DNA of 7,602 nucleotides from contig DCIR01000006.1 of assembly GCA_002317155.1 (NCBI GenBank), forward strand, positions 1 through 7,602, written 5' to 3'. The notes beneath the pieces were generated by a model. The model was not told where the DNA came from, did not search any database, and saw nothing but the letters and a program-made list of their open reading frames with translations. The stretch comes from Lachnospiraceae bacterium UBA1721 (GTDB lineage Bacteria > Bacillota > Clostridia > Lachnospirales > Lachnospiraceae). Position numbers and translations under genes: made by a program. Shown piece by piece: positions 1 to 6,678 of this stretch (position 1 is its first letter; each line of letters starts with the position of its first letter).

Positions 1-1938
1 ACCGTCAAAAGATATTTCATAATAATAGTCCGCAAAGTCACTTACCTTGCCATGGCACAGGTAACTCTTGAAAATAAATTCAGTTGCAGTCTTACCCTTC
101 ATAACTCGAATAGGGCGATATACCTGTTTTAACTCCAGCAAACCGGTATGTGGCGTTCTGTCAGGATAGGTAAGTGCATCCATACAGAAATTATTATCAT
201 GATGGCGTTCGTCAAAATCACCGCCATAACCATACATCACCTTACCATCCTGTGTTGTCCCTAAAATAGGTGCATGGTCACTCCACTCCCATATAAAACC
301 ACCGCAGAATCTTTCATTTGAATGAAATGCATTATGATAATCCTCTAAATCACCGGGGCCATTTCCCATTGCATGGCAATACTCACACAGAATAAATGGA
401 CGCTGCTCCTCTTTATTTTCCAAAAACTTATTCATATCCTCCGGTGAGGTATACATCTGCGATACAACATCCAAAACAGCATCTGAGGTATCATCCAGTT
501 TATGAGTGCTTTCGTAATGAAGAAGTCTGGTAGTATCCAGCTCCTTAACAAGTTTGCCCGCCGCCTCCATATTTGTGCCATAACCGCTCTCGTTGCCCAA
601 TGACCAAAATACCACACAGGGGCGATTGATATCTCTTTTTACCAGGCTTTCCGAACGATCCAGAATAGCCTTCCGGAAGCGCTCATCAGATGCAAGCAAG
701 GCAATGCCGTTATAACCGTCTGCCCATGACCATCTGAAATCATTATAAACTTCAACGCAGCCATGGGTTTCCATATCACCTTCATCAATCACATATAAGC
801 CATATTGATCACACAACTGATAAAATAACGGTGAATTTGGATAATGAGAGGTTCTCACAGCATTAACATTGTGCTTCTTCATCAGCACAATATCCATCTT
901 CATTTGCTCTACTGTACAGTAGAAGCCTGTGTCAGGATAACTGTCGTGGCGATTTACTCCTCTGAATTTAACGGGAACTCCGTTTACTTTTACCACTCCG
1001 TTCTCAATTGCAATATCACGAAAACCTACCTTTTCACCAATAAGTTCTTCCTCTGCGATTATCTTTAAATCATAAAGTGTCGGTACCTCAGCAGACCACA
1101 ACTCCGGTTCATTCACATGGATTATTCCCGTATCCCCATCACATATCGCGATTGAGGCAATCGTATTTCCCGCCGGATCAGACAATTCAACCGTTACATC
1201 TACTCCGGAAACGGTAAGTTCCAAGTCTGCTGCCGTCTTTTCTCTGTTAAGAATTGTTTTTACAACATAATCGCGCAAACGCTTCTTCGGTCTGCTCAGC
1301 ACATAAACATCACGGAATATGCCGGACATACGATACTTATCCTGATCCTCAAGATAAGTTCCATCACACCATTTCAATACCGCTACAGTGATTCTGTTAT
1401 TTCCCGCAACCAAATATGGTGTAATATCAAATTCAGAGGTACAATGTGACACCTGAGAATAACCTACAAAACTGTCATTTATATATAAATACAGGCAACT
1501 GTCCACTCCCTCAAATACCAATATCCTGTCCTTGCCATCAGGGATGTACTCGTACTCTCTGTTATATACACCTACAGGTATCTCATCCGGGACGTATGGC
1601 GGATCAAAAGTAATAGGATACGCGATATTTGTATACTGAGGTTTATCATACCCGTGCAGCTGCCAATTGGAAGGTACAGGAATTGTGTTCTCGGGAATAA
1701 TTGTCGTAAAATCATCCTCAAGATCAATCACACTGTCAAAATATCTAAAGCCCCACTCTCCGTTGAGTAACTCGAAATACGCAGACTCTTCTCTGTTTGC
1801 AAAAGAATTCTGTTCCCTATCAAAAGGAATAAAATATGCATGCTTATACAATGTGTTGATATGCAATTCATCGGGATTTTCATGATAAATCATTTTGCTT
1901 TTTGCGCTTCCAGGTAATGCTATTTTTTCTAAATTCAT
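1..1938 (-). CDS. lacZ: LacZ-type beta-galactosidase, GH2 family (3' end missing)
   Basis: Hydrolyses terminal beta-galactosides by a retaining mechanism; probably cytoplasmic, since no signal peptide is visible. Translation from ATG 1938 stays open for 646 residues to the window edge. The N-terminal jelly-roll domain (about residues 40-220) and an immunoglobulin-like domain (about 220-310) precede the TIM barrel. Barrel landmarks match E. coli LacZ: NRHD at 329-332, then a TSHYPN stretch and an ETHG motif. The acid/base is Glu450 in WSLGNESGYG and the nucleophile is Glu519 in LCEYCHAMGN; WEWSDHA lies further on. E. coli LacZ has about 1024 residues, so the C-terminal beta-sandwich (Bgal_small_N) is probably beyond the window. 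An AGGAG site lies 7 nt before the start. It is the second gene after the fucosidase, 55 bp downstream and probably co-transcribed. Specificity for lactose, Gal-beta-1,3 or Gal-beta-1,4-GlcNAc cannot be read from sequence. Confidence 0.96.
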   Translation of the reverse strand, partial: MNLEKIALPGSAKSKMIYHENPDELHINTLYKHAYFIPFDREQNSFANREESAYFELLNGEWGFRYFDSVIDLEDDFTTIIPENTIPVPSNWQLHGYDKPQYTNIAYPITFDPPYVPDEIPVGVYNREYEYIPDGKDRILVFEGVDSCLYLYINDSFVGYSQVSHCTSEFDITPYLVAGNNRITVAVLKWCDGTYLEDQDKYRMSGIFRDVYVLSRPKKRLRDYVVKTILNREKTAADLELTVSGVDVTVELSDPAGNTIASIAICDGDTGIIHVNEPELWSAEVPTLYDLKIIAEEELIGEKVGFRDIAIENGVVKVNGVPVKFRGVNRHDSYPDTGFYCTVEQMKMDIVLMKKHNVNAVRTSHYPNSPLFYQLCDQYGLYVIDEGDMETHGCVEVYNDFRWSWADGYNGIALLASDERFRKAILDRSESLVKRDINRPCVVFWSLGNESGYGTNMEAAGKLVKELDTTRLLHYESTHKLDDTSDAVLDVVSQMYTSPEDMNKFLENKEEQRPFILCEYCHAMGNGPGDLEDYHNAFHSNERFCGGFIWEWSDHAPILGTTQDGKVMYGYGGDFDERHHDNNFCMDALTYPDRTPHTGLLELKQVYRPIRVMKGKTATEFIFKSYLCHGKVSDFADYYYEISFDG

Positions 1939-1945
1939 CTTATAT

Positions 1946-1950
1946 CTCCT
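1946..1950 (-). promoter_or_regulatory. Ribosome binding site of the beta-galactosidase gene
   Basis: The minus strand reads AGGAG, 7 nt before ATG 1938. It fixes the start of the gene. A stem-loop ends only 4 nt upstream of it. Confidence 0.8.
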
Positions 1951-1954
1951 GCTT

Positions 1955-1975
1955 ATGAAATGCGAATCATTTCAT
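1955..1975 (-). repeat. Intercistronic inverted repeat between fucosidase and beta-galactosidase
   Basis: Perfect 8 bp inverted repeat ATGAAATG / CATTTCAT around a 5 nt loop (CGAAT on the plus strand). It sits in the 55 bp gap between the two glycosidase genes, directly upstream of the second gene's Shine-Dalgarno site. It has no following T-run, so it is not a standard intrinsic terminator. It could stabilise or process the mRNA, tune translation of the second gene, or be a protein binding site. The role is inference. Confidence 0.55.
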
Positions 1976-1993
1976 GTTTCTTCATAATTTTCA

Positions 1994-3415
1994 TCACTGA
2001 GTTGACACACTCTGTCCATATATTCCCATAAAGGAAATAATCGGCTCTTTTCTACTGTCAGTTATCCTAATACGAATCGCATCAGTAACAATTCTTTCAA
2101 GTGTTACAATTCGTTTATGTCCTACTACTGTTCCCTCGTACACAGTCTTATATTCACCGTCTACAAACGCTTCTACTGCAAAGCTTTCTATTCTCTGACT
2201 AAAGTGAATATCCTCTTTTAGTACAATCGTTTCGACACAAACCTGCTCCTGCCATTTTGCACTGATAACGGTCTCCCCGTCGGCTAGTCCCGACATCTTG
2301 GCTTCATAGTTGTCTATCCTAATATTATCTGTTTCGATACCATTTGACTCTATCAGCGCCTCATCCAACAAATTGTTGGCAAATATCCTCTGTAACGCTT
2401 CTCCGATTTCATGCAGTCTTTTGCAATCATTTTCATGAAGCAAGCCATCTCTTGTAGGTGGTATATTAAGCAAAAATGTGGCATTCCCTCCGACGGAGTT
2501 CATATAAATATGCAGCAATTCCTCCAGTGGTCTTACCTTATCATCTTCATACTCATGATAAAACCATCCGGGTCGAATGGAAGTATTTACCTCAGCAGGG
2601 TACCAAATGAGTTTTTCTTCATCCTTTAGAATTTCTCGGCTGCCCAAATCCTCATCTCGCGCGTCCACCCTTCTTAACCTAAATTCCTCAGAATCTTCCT
2701 GCTGGCTGTTTTCAGCAATAATCTCACTATCCTTAGCACGTTCCGGCACCACACTCCATTCGGCTACTCTGGTATGTCCCGCCTCGTTACCGCACCACCT
2801 TACATCCGGTCCACACACAGAAATGCAGGCATTCGGCTGAAGTTCTCTTATTTTTTGATAATATCTCTCCCAATCGTAATACTGCTTCTTGCCATTGGGG
2901 CCTTCCCCACATGCTCCGTCAAACCATACAGAGAAAACCTCTCCATAGCCTGTCAACAATTCAGTAAGTTGATTTATAAAAAAATCATCATAGTCTTTAC
3001 CTCTGCCATACAGTTCACAGTTTCGGTCCCACGGAGAAAGATAAATTCCAAATTTAATTCCGTACTTTTTGCAAGCCTCCGAAACTTCCTTAACCACATC
3101 CCCATTTCCATTTTTATACGGTGAAGCTGCTACCGTATGCTTCGTATATTTACTGGGCCACAAGCAAAAGCCATCATGATGCTTACATGTTAAAATCAGT
3201 CCACGCATTCCTGCTGCTTTTATATTACTAACCCACTGTTCCGCATCGAGCTTTTCGGGATTAAATATGCCGGGATTTTCTTTTCCGTCACCCCATTCTT
3301 TATCCGTAAATGTATTTACCGTAAAATGAATAAACGCATAGAATTCCAACTCTTGAAACTCAATCTGTCTTTGTGTCGGTGTTATTGATACTAATTTTTC
3401 ATCGTCCGCAACCAT
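1994..3415 (-). CDS. Alpha-L-fucosidase, GH29 family, probably the alpha-1,3/1,4 type
   Basis: Retaining exo-enzyme that removes alpha-linked L-fucose from oligosaccharides; 473 residues. An N-terminal barrel shows FYAFIHFTVNTFTD (about 25-38), CKHHDGFCLWPS (77-88), YLSPWDRN and the nucleophile motif VWFDGACGEG with Asp166. The GNEAG Glu211 lies 45 residues on and is the likely acid/base; Glu219 in EWSVVP is an alternative. This pattern fits the GH29 group acting on alpha-1,3/1,4-fucose of Lewis-type chains better than the broad group. A beta-sandwich-like C-terminal region follows from about residue 335. No signal peptide, so intracellular. The ATG at 3415 is chosen because AGGAGGG lies 7 nt before it; an in-frame ATG at 3442 would encode the ribosome binding site inside the protein and has no site of its own. 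First gene of the pair with the beta-galactosidase; divergent from the AraC regulator. Confidence 0.94.
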   Translation of the reverse strand: MVADDEKLVSITPTQRQIEFQELEFYAFIHFTVNTFTDKEWGDGKENPGIFNPEKLDAEQWVSNIKAAGMRGLILTCKHHDGFCLWPSKYTKHTVAASPYKNGNGDVVKEVSEACKKYGIKFGIYLSPWDRNCELYGRGKDYDDFFINQLTELLTGYGEVFSVWFDGACGEGPNGKKQYYDWERYYQKIRELQPNACISVCGPDVRWCGNEAGHTRVAEWSVVPERAKDSEIIAENSQQEDSEEFRLRRVDARDEDLGSREILKDEEKLIWYPAEVNTSIRPGWFYHEYEDDKVRPLEELLHIYMNSVGGNATFLLNIPPTRDGLLHENDCKRLHEIGEALQRIFANNLLDEALIESNGIETDNIRIDNYEAKMSGLADGETVISAKWQEQVCVETIVLKEDIHFSQRIESFAVEAFVDGEYKTVYEGTVVGHKRIVTLERIVTDAIRIRITDSRKEPIISFMGIYGQSVSTQ

Positions 3416-3421
3416 TAATAG

Positions 3422-3428
3422 CCCTCCT
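3422..3428 (-). promoter_or_regulatory. Ribosome binding site that decides the fucosidase start
   Basis: The minus strand reads AGGAGGG, 7 nt before ATG 3415. It lies inside the reading frame of the longer alternative that begins at 3442, so it argues for the shorter protein. Confidence 0.85.
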
Positions 3429-3459
3429 ATAATGTAGACCATATAGAAAATTCAACTCA

Positions 3460-3470
3460 TTTGTTACAAA
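3460..3470. promoter_or_regulatory. Palindrome TTTGTTACAAA at the fucosidase promoter
   Basis: Perfect inverted repeat TTTGT-T-ACAAA at the predicted start of transcription of the fucosidase operon. Position suggests an operator. The sequence is short and AT-rich, so chance is possible. Confidence 0.35.
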
Positions 3471-3497
3471 CTATATGTATTTGCTCTTATTTATCAA
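3470..3497 (-). promoter_or_regulatory. Candidate sigma-A promoter of the fucosidase/beta-galactosidase operon
   Basis: On the minus strand a TTGATA -35 box (3497-3492) and a TATAGT -10 box (3475-3470) are 16 bp apart. Transcription would start near 3463, giving a leader of about 48 nt before ATG 3415. An 11 bp palindrome TTTGTTACAAA (3460-3470) overlaps the end of the -10 box and the start point. Matches are good but not consensus, as would suit an activator-dependent promoter. Confidence 0.45.
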
Positions 3498-3512
3498 TAA
3501 CTATAATTTTCT

Positions 3513-3541
3513 TTGACTGTTCTGTCATTAAACATTATTAT
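3513..3541 (+). promoter_or_regulatory. Promoter of the AraC-family regulator
   Basis: TTGACT (3513-3518), a 17 bp spacer, then TATTAT (3536-3541): near-consensus spacing and sequence for a sigma-A promoter. Start of transcription would be near 3548, about 28 nt before the TTG start. The -10 box lies inside a perfect 7+7 bp palindrome (3529-3546). Confidence 0.7.
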
Positions 3542-3546
3542 GTTTA
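3529..3546. promoter_or_regulatory. Palindrome over the -10 box of the regulator gene
   Basis: TAAACAT-TATT-ATGTTTA, a perfect 7 bp inverted repeat with a 4 bp spacer that fully covers the TATTAT -10 box. A bound protein here would block the promoter, so this is a candidate repression or autoregulation site. Binding by the adjacent AraC protein is inference; many AraC proteins prefer direct repeats. Confidence 0.45.
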
Positions 3547-3564
3547 TATAACAATATGAATATT

Positions 3565-3570
3565 GAGGTG
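3565..3570 (+). promoter_or_regulatory. Ribosome binding site supporting a TTG start
   Basis: GAGGTG lies 5 nt before TTG 3576. The nearby ATG at 3556 is in another frame, lies upstream of this site and has no comparable site, so TTG is the supported start. Confidence 0.75.
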
Positions 3571-3575
3571 ATATT

Positions 3576-4391
3576 TTGTTTTATTGTGATTATCCTATTA
3601 TCGGTGAAGAAAAGAATCTTCCATTGTATCTTATTAATATGGGACACCAGGATTGTCAGGAGCATATTCTCAGAAATAACGGGTACCCCTGCGATCAGAT
3701 ACTATTCTGTACCAAAGGCAGCGGCACACTTATTATCGACAATGTCACACACATAATTCTCCCCCATACCGCTATATTTCTTCCTGCCAATTATCCTCAC
3801 GAATATTACGCAAACGAAGATATCTGGGACATCCACTGGATTGTACCGGGCGGCAATGCCCTTCCTGATTTATTGTCACACTTCCATCTTACAAACCCTG
3901 AAGTATATAAATTATCTGAAACACATGCACTTGAAACCATTTTCCACTCTATGCATGAGTCACTACGTTCGGATTCTTTGTATGGAAACTATCGTGCATC
4001 GGGATACTTGTATGATTTTTTCATAGAATTTAACAGACTTATATCACATAAAGAAAATGCAGCCATACATAATCCTGCTTTGATTAAAGCAATCGATTAT
4101 ATAAACCTGCATTTTAAGGAATCTATTGGGATGGATGAACTATGCAACTTATGTAATATAACGAAACAACATCTGTGTCTTTTGTTTCGCACCTCACTTC
4201 ACACCCGCCCAATAGAATATATCACTAAAAAGAAACTACAGTATTCAAAGGAATTATTGATAAATTCCTCAGGAACAATTGAAGATATCTCCTACGAATG
4301 TGGATTCTGCACCCCTAGTTATTTTTGCAAAATGTTTAAACGTTATGAGGGCATCTCACCCACACAATTCAGGCACACGATAAGTAATTAA
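3576..4391 (+). CDS. AraC-family transcriptional regulator
   Basis: DNA-binding regulator, 271 residues, probably sensing a sugar from the fucosylated substrate and controlling the divergent glycosidase operon. The N-terminal part (about 1-95) is a cupin-like sensor, with GSGTLIIDNVTHIILPHTAIFLPANYPHEYY typical of these proteins in position and pattern (48-78, quoted only as landmarks GSGTLII and PANYPHEY). The C-terminal part has two helix-turn-helix units: about 184-206 (IGMDELCNLCNITKQHL) and about 234-256 (TIEDISYECGFCTPSYF), then the family signature MFKRYEGISPTQFR. Starts with TTG behind GAGGTG. It has 10 cysteines, including CxxC pairs at 190/193 and 242/245 inside the DNA-binding domain, which is unusual. 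Length and domain order are normal for the family. Its target is inferred from the divergent layout. Confidence 0.94.
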   Translation: MFYCDYPIIGEEKNLPLYLINMGHQDCQEHILRNNGYPCDQILFCTKGSGTLIIDNVTHIILPHTAIFLPANYPHEYYANEDIWDIHWIVPGGNALPDLLSHFHLTNPEVYKLSETHALETIFHSMHESLRSDSLYGNYRASGYLYDFFIEFNRLISHKENAAIHNPALIKAIDYINLHFKESIGMDELCNLCNITKQHLCLLFRTSLHTRPIEYITKKKLQYSKELLINSSGTIEDISYECGFCTPSYFCKMFKRYEGISPTQFRHTISN

Positions 4392-4404
4392 TATATCGCG
4401 CTTC

Positions 4405-4776
4405 CTATTGGAAATCACCTATGATTACGTATGTGTTATTACTCTTTCTGACTTCAGTAATTTTTACTATGTATGATTTTCCCTTTTCAATCTCAATAGC
4501 ACCGTATCCTGACACCAAAACATTTTCCTTAAAACTTCCATTATATCCTTCAGAATAGAAACTACATGCTATATCTTCTGAGCCGGTATCTGACAAAGTT
4601 GCCCTAACTTCTACTGTTAAGCCAACAATATTCTGACCGTTCACGTAAGCATCAATTGCCTTATTAGGATTTTCAAAATTCACCGAATTAGCAGATCCTC
4701 CACAGGCTGTAAGGATAACAACAAACGATAATAATACAGCTACCAACTTAATCTTAGATGAAATTAATGATTTCAT
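4405..4776 (-). CDS. Small lipoprotein of unknown function
   Basis: 123 residues. A basic N-terminus (KSLISSKIK), a hydrophobic stretch (about 11-22) and the lipobox LTAC with the lipid-modified Cys25 make this a clear type II signal peptide; the mature protein of about 99 residues should be anchored to the outer face of the membrane. The mature part is rich in beta-strand-like alternation (LTVEVRATL, YGAIEIEKGKSYIVKITEV, TYVIIGDF). It resembles the small OB-fold lipoproteins described as tRNA_anti-like, but that match is by eye and weak. AAAGG lies about 10 nt before ATG 4776. It is the last gene of the three-gene cassette, 32 bp after its neighbour, and converges on the AraC gene with 13 bp between the stop codons. 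Confidence 0.88.
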   Translation of the reverse strand: MKSLISSKIKLVAVLLSFVVILTACGGSANSVNFENPNKAIDAYVNGQNIVGLTVEVRATLSDTGSEDIACSFYSEGYNGSFKENVLVSGYGAIEIEKGKSYIVKITEVRKSNNTYVIIGDFQ

Positions 4777-4808
4777 AATAAATACGCCTTTCTAAATAGA
4801 ATCTCTCT

Positions 4809-5366
4809 CTAATTTTTCATCAGGAATTCCTGCAGATGATTATTAAAGAACATAATCAAAGCATAAGCTCGCAACTGTTTTCTAACAGCTGCTGCATCCA
4901 TATTTACCTCAGCAATTGTTCTTATAAATCCCATAGGCACTATGAATGTCTTAAAAAATCTGCCAAGCTTATTTCTCTGAGTTGCATCCTCTGTTCTGGC
5001 ATACATAACCGGAAGCTGTGTAAACTCCTCTATAAATGCCTCATAAACTCTTTTGTCTTTCACAAGTTTATCGTCTATATCAATATAAGCACGGTTAGGA
5101 CCTGACCATCCGTAACGTACTCCATACTTACTAAAAATGTACTCAACATTTTTCTTTGAACTGCTTGAATCTCCAATCTCGCCAACAAATAATGCTTTCT
5201 GATTTGCCTTAAGTCCATCTGATAAATAGAGAGTATCCGGATAATTAACCAGTTTAAGATTCAGCGTTTTCTCGTTATCGGATACATTATAGCTTTCTAA
5301 AAGGCTCATAAACTGAGCATAATCATCTTTATCCTTATATATAAAATAGAGTTCTTTTTCTTCCAT
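4809..5366 (-). CDS. Hypothetical protein, 185 residues
   Basis: I do not recognise this family. The N-terminal half is mixed alpha/beta. Its most distinctive stretch is residues about 60-100: ALFVGEIGDSSS, then YIFSKYGVRYGWSGPNRAY, ending in IDIDDK. The C-terminal half (about 105-185) looks helical, with a hydrophobic run FFKTFIVPMGFIRTIAEV (about 138-155), probably a buried helix and not a clear membrane span. There is no signal peptide, so it is probably cytoplasmic. A strong AGGAGGGAG site precedes ATG 5366 with a spacing of about 9-11 nt. It lies 41 bp after the CoiA-like gene and 32 bp before the lipoprotein gene on the same strand, so the three are probably co-transcribed. Base composition and codon use look like those of the neighbours. 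Confidence 0.85.
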   Translation of the reverse strand: MEEKELYFIYKDKDDYAQFMSLLESYNVSDNEKTLNLKLVNYPDTLYLSDGLKANQKALFVGEIGDSSSSKKNVEYIFSKYGVRYGWSGPNRAYIDIDDKLVKDKRVYEAFIEEFTQLPVMYARTEDATQRNKLGRFFKTFIVPMGFIRTIAEVNMDAAAVRKQLRAYALIMFFNNHLQEFLMKN

Positions 5367-5375
5367 ATGATTTTT

Positions 5376-5384
5376 CTCCCTCCT
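5376..5384 (-). promoter_or_regulatory. Ribosome binding site of the 185-residue protein gene
   Basis: The minus strand reads AGGAGGGAG, ending 9 nt before ATG 5366. It supports this start and independent translation within the cassette. Confidence 0.75.
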
Positions 5385-5407
5385 ATTATAATTCTTCCCA
5401 ACTTACT

Positions 5408-6670
5408 TCATTTCCTACGTAGTGTATTACTCAAATCTGCAGTTCTTTGCTTAACTAAAGGGTTTGTAGCATCGCATTCTTTACATATTCCTAAATTTAT
5501 ATGTCCCGGACCACCATATGATCCAAACTCTTTTTCCATTGCCACTTTGCCACAGAATTCACATTTAATCCATCTGTTATTATTGGCATCACGGATTTGC
5601 TTTGGATATGTCACGAAATCAACATTAAGAAGTTCTTGGAATTCCTTCTCACGTTTATCTCTTTCTATCAATTGCTGTTCTATTTCAGCCTGTCTTTTTT
5701 GTTCTGCTTCAATTCGCCTCTTTTCAGCAGCATCAATTTGCTCTTGAATTTTCCTTCTTGCTTCTTCCTGCTCTCGCTCATATTGTATTCTTCTTTTTTC
5801 AGCTTCTTCTTTTGCCTTTTGATATTGTTCCTCGCGTAAACACTTCTCTTCCTCACGTCTTTCTAATTCTTGCTGCTTTTTCTGCTCAAATTGACTACGG
5901 GCATTAACCAACAGATTATCTAAAGATTCTCCATTTTTAATAATACTGTTATCTATACCAATCAAATAATCTTTTAGTTTTCCTTCTGCAAAGCAATTTT
6001 CTGTCCACAGTCCATCTATATCTTTATCATAAAAAACTGCTTTTAGATACGCCTTATCATAATCTGATTCTTCGACCAATAACAGTAAACAATACCCCTG
6101 CTTATCCTGTAGTTTCATAAGCGCCTCCGGATATTGCCCTTCAGTTCCACCATTAGAAGAATCAACTATATAAATAACCTTTATTCCTGTTAGATTACCA
6201 TTAAGAACATCCAACTTATCATCAATAATATTAGCTCTTGTTCGCCAATATCTAATAGCAATCTTTCTCTCATAGGAAAGAAATGTAAACTCAGGTTTTC
6301 TTATAGTTTCTTCTACTGTGTCTATTGGCACTCGTGATTCTATGTCTTGCATAGCTAATTTATCATCAAGCCAACACTTTAATACAATCTTAGAATCAAC
6401 AGAGACCTTTCCCTCTGATGGCATGGTACAGTCAAATTCACCGGTACCATTTTTCTCACGGAAATGTTGCTCACGAAGATTTTTATCACCTGCAACAAGA
6501 ATAAGATTGGTTCCACAACCACAGGGACAGAATAATTCATTATTCTGACTCTTTACTCTCAGTTCTTTCAATTTCTCAGGAATATTGATTTGGCGACCAT
6601 TTATAACCGTGTATATCGACTCTATTCCTATATATTTACCTTTATATAATGCAACTGTTCTCTGTGCCAT
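5408..6670 (-). CDS. CoiA-like zinc-motif protein with long coiled coil and C-terminal zinc ribbon
   Basis: 420 residues, function unknown. Residues 48-81 hold a cysteine cluster LFCPCGCG, then QHF with His69 and Cys81; this CxC...HF layout resembles the N-terminal zinc-binding part of competence protein CoiA. Residues about 88-240 form an alpha/beta domain in the place of the CoiA nuclease. The segment RKPEFTFLSYERKIAIRYW (125-142) sits where an active nuclease would have an acidic residue and E-x-Q/K, but carries Arg-Tyr, so activity is doubtful. Residues about 255-348 are an extremely charged Glu/Lys/Arg/Gln coiled coil. Residues 368-400 form a C-x2-C...C-x2-C zinc ribbon (Cys370, 373, 396, 399; His390 nearby). 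GAGGGG lies very close to ATG 6670 (2-6 nt), which is short. First gene of the cassette. A nucleic-acid role is inferred from the zinc motifs only; CoiA homology is by eye. Confidence 0.82.
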   Translation of the reverse strand: MAQRTVALYKGKYIGIESIYTVINGRQINIPEKLKELRVKSQNNELFCPCGCGTNLILVAGDKNLREQHFREKNGTGEFDCTMPSEGKVSVDSKIVLKCWLDDKLAMQDIESRVPIDTVEETIRKPEFTFLSYERKIAIRYWRTRANIIDDKLDVLNGNLTGIKVIYIVDSSNGGTEGQYPEALMKLQDKQGYCLLLLVEESDYDKAYLKAVFYDKDIDGLWTENCFAEGKLKDYLIGIDNSIIKNGESLDNLLVNARSQFEQKKQQELERREEEKCLREEQYQKAKEEAEKRRIQYEREQEEARRKIQEQIDAAEKRRIEAEQKRQAEIEQQLIERDKREKEFQELLNVDFVTYPKQIRDANNNRWIKCEFCGKVAMEKEFGSYGGPGHINLGICKECDATNPLVKQRTADLSNTLRRK

Positions 6671-6678
6671 AGCCCCTC

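Noticed and set aside
432..617. Minus-strand 61-codon frame
   Set aside because: Lies in another frame within the beta-galactosidase catalytic region, which has intact motifs.
2774..3124. Plus-strand 116-codon frame inside the fucosidase gene
   Set aside because: Antisense to a strongly supported GH29 coding region; no ribosome binding site or family features.
3556..3756. Plus-strand frame starting with ATG at 3556
   Set aside because: It overlaps the AraC gene in another frame, its start lies upstream of the GAGGTG site with no site of its own, and its product looks like a random hydrophobic shadow.
4392..4404. Terminator between the convergent AraC and lipoprotein genes
   Set aside because: The only nearby dyad is a 4 bp TTCC/GGAA repeat without a T-run, too weak to call.
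5367..5747. Plus-strand 126-codon frame antisense to the CoiA-like gene
   Set aside because: Its Ser/Leu/Phe-rich product is the reverse reading of the Glu/Lys/Arg-rich coiled coil; no sign of a real protein.
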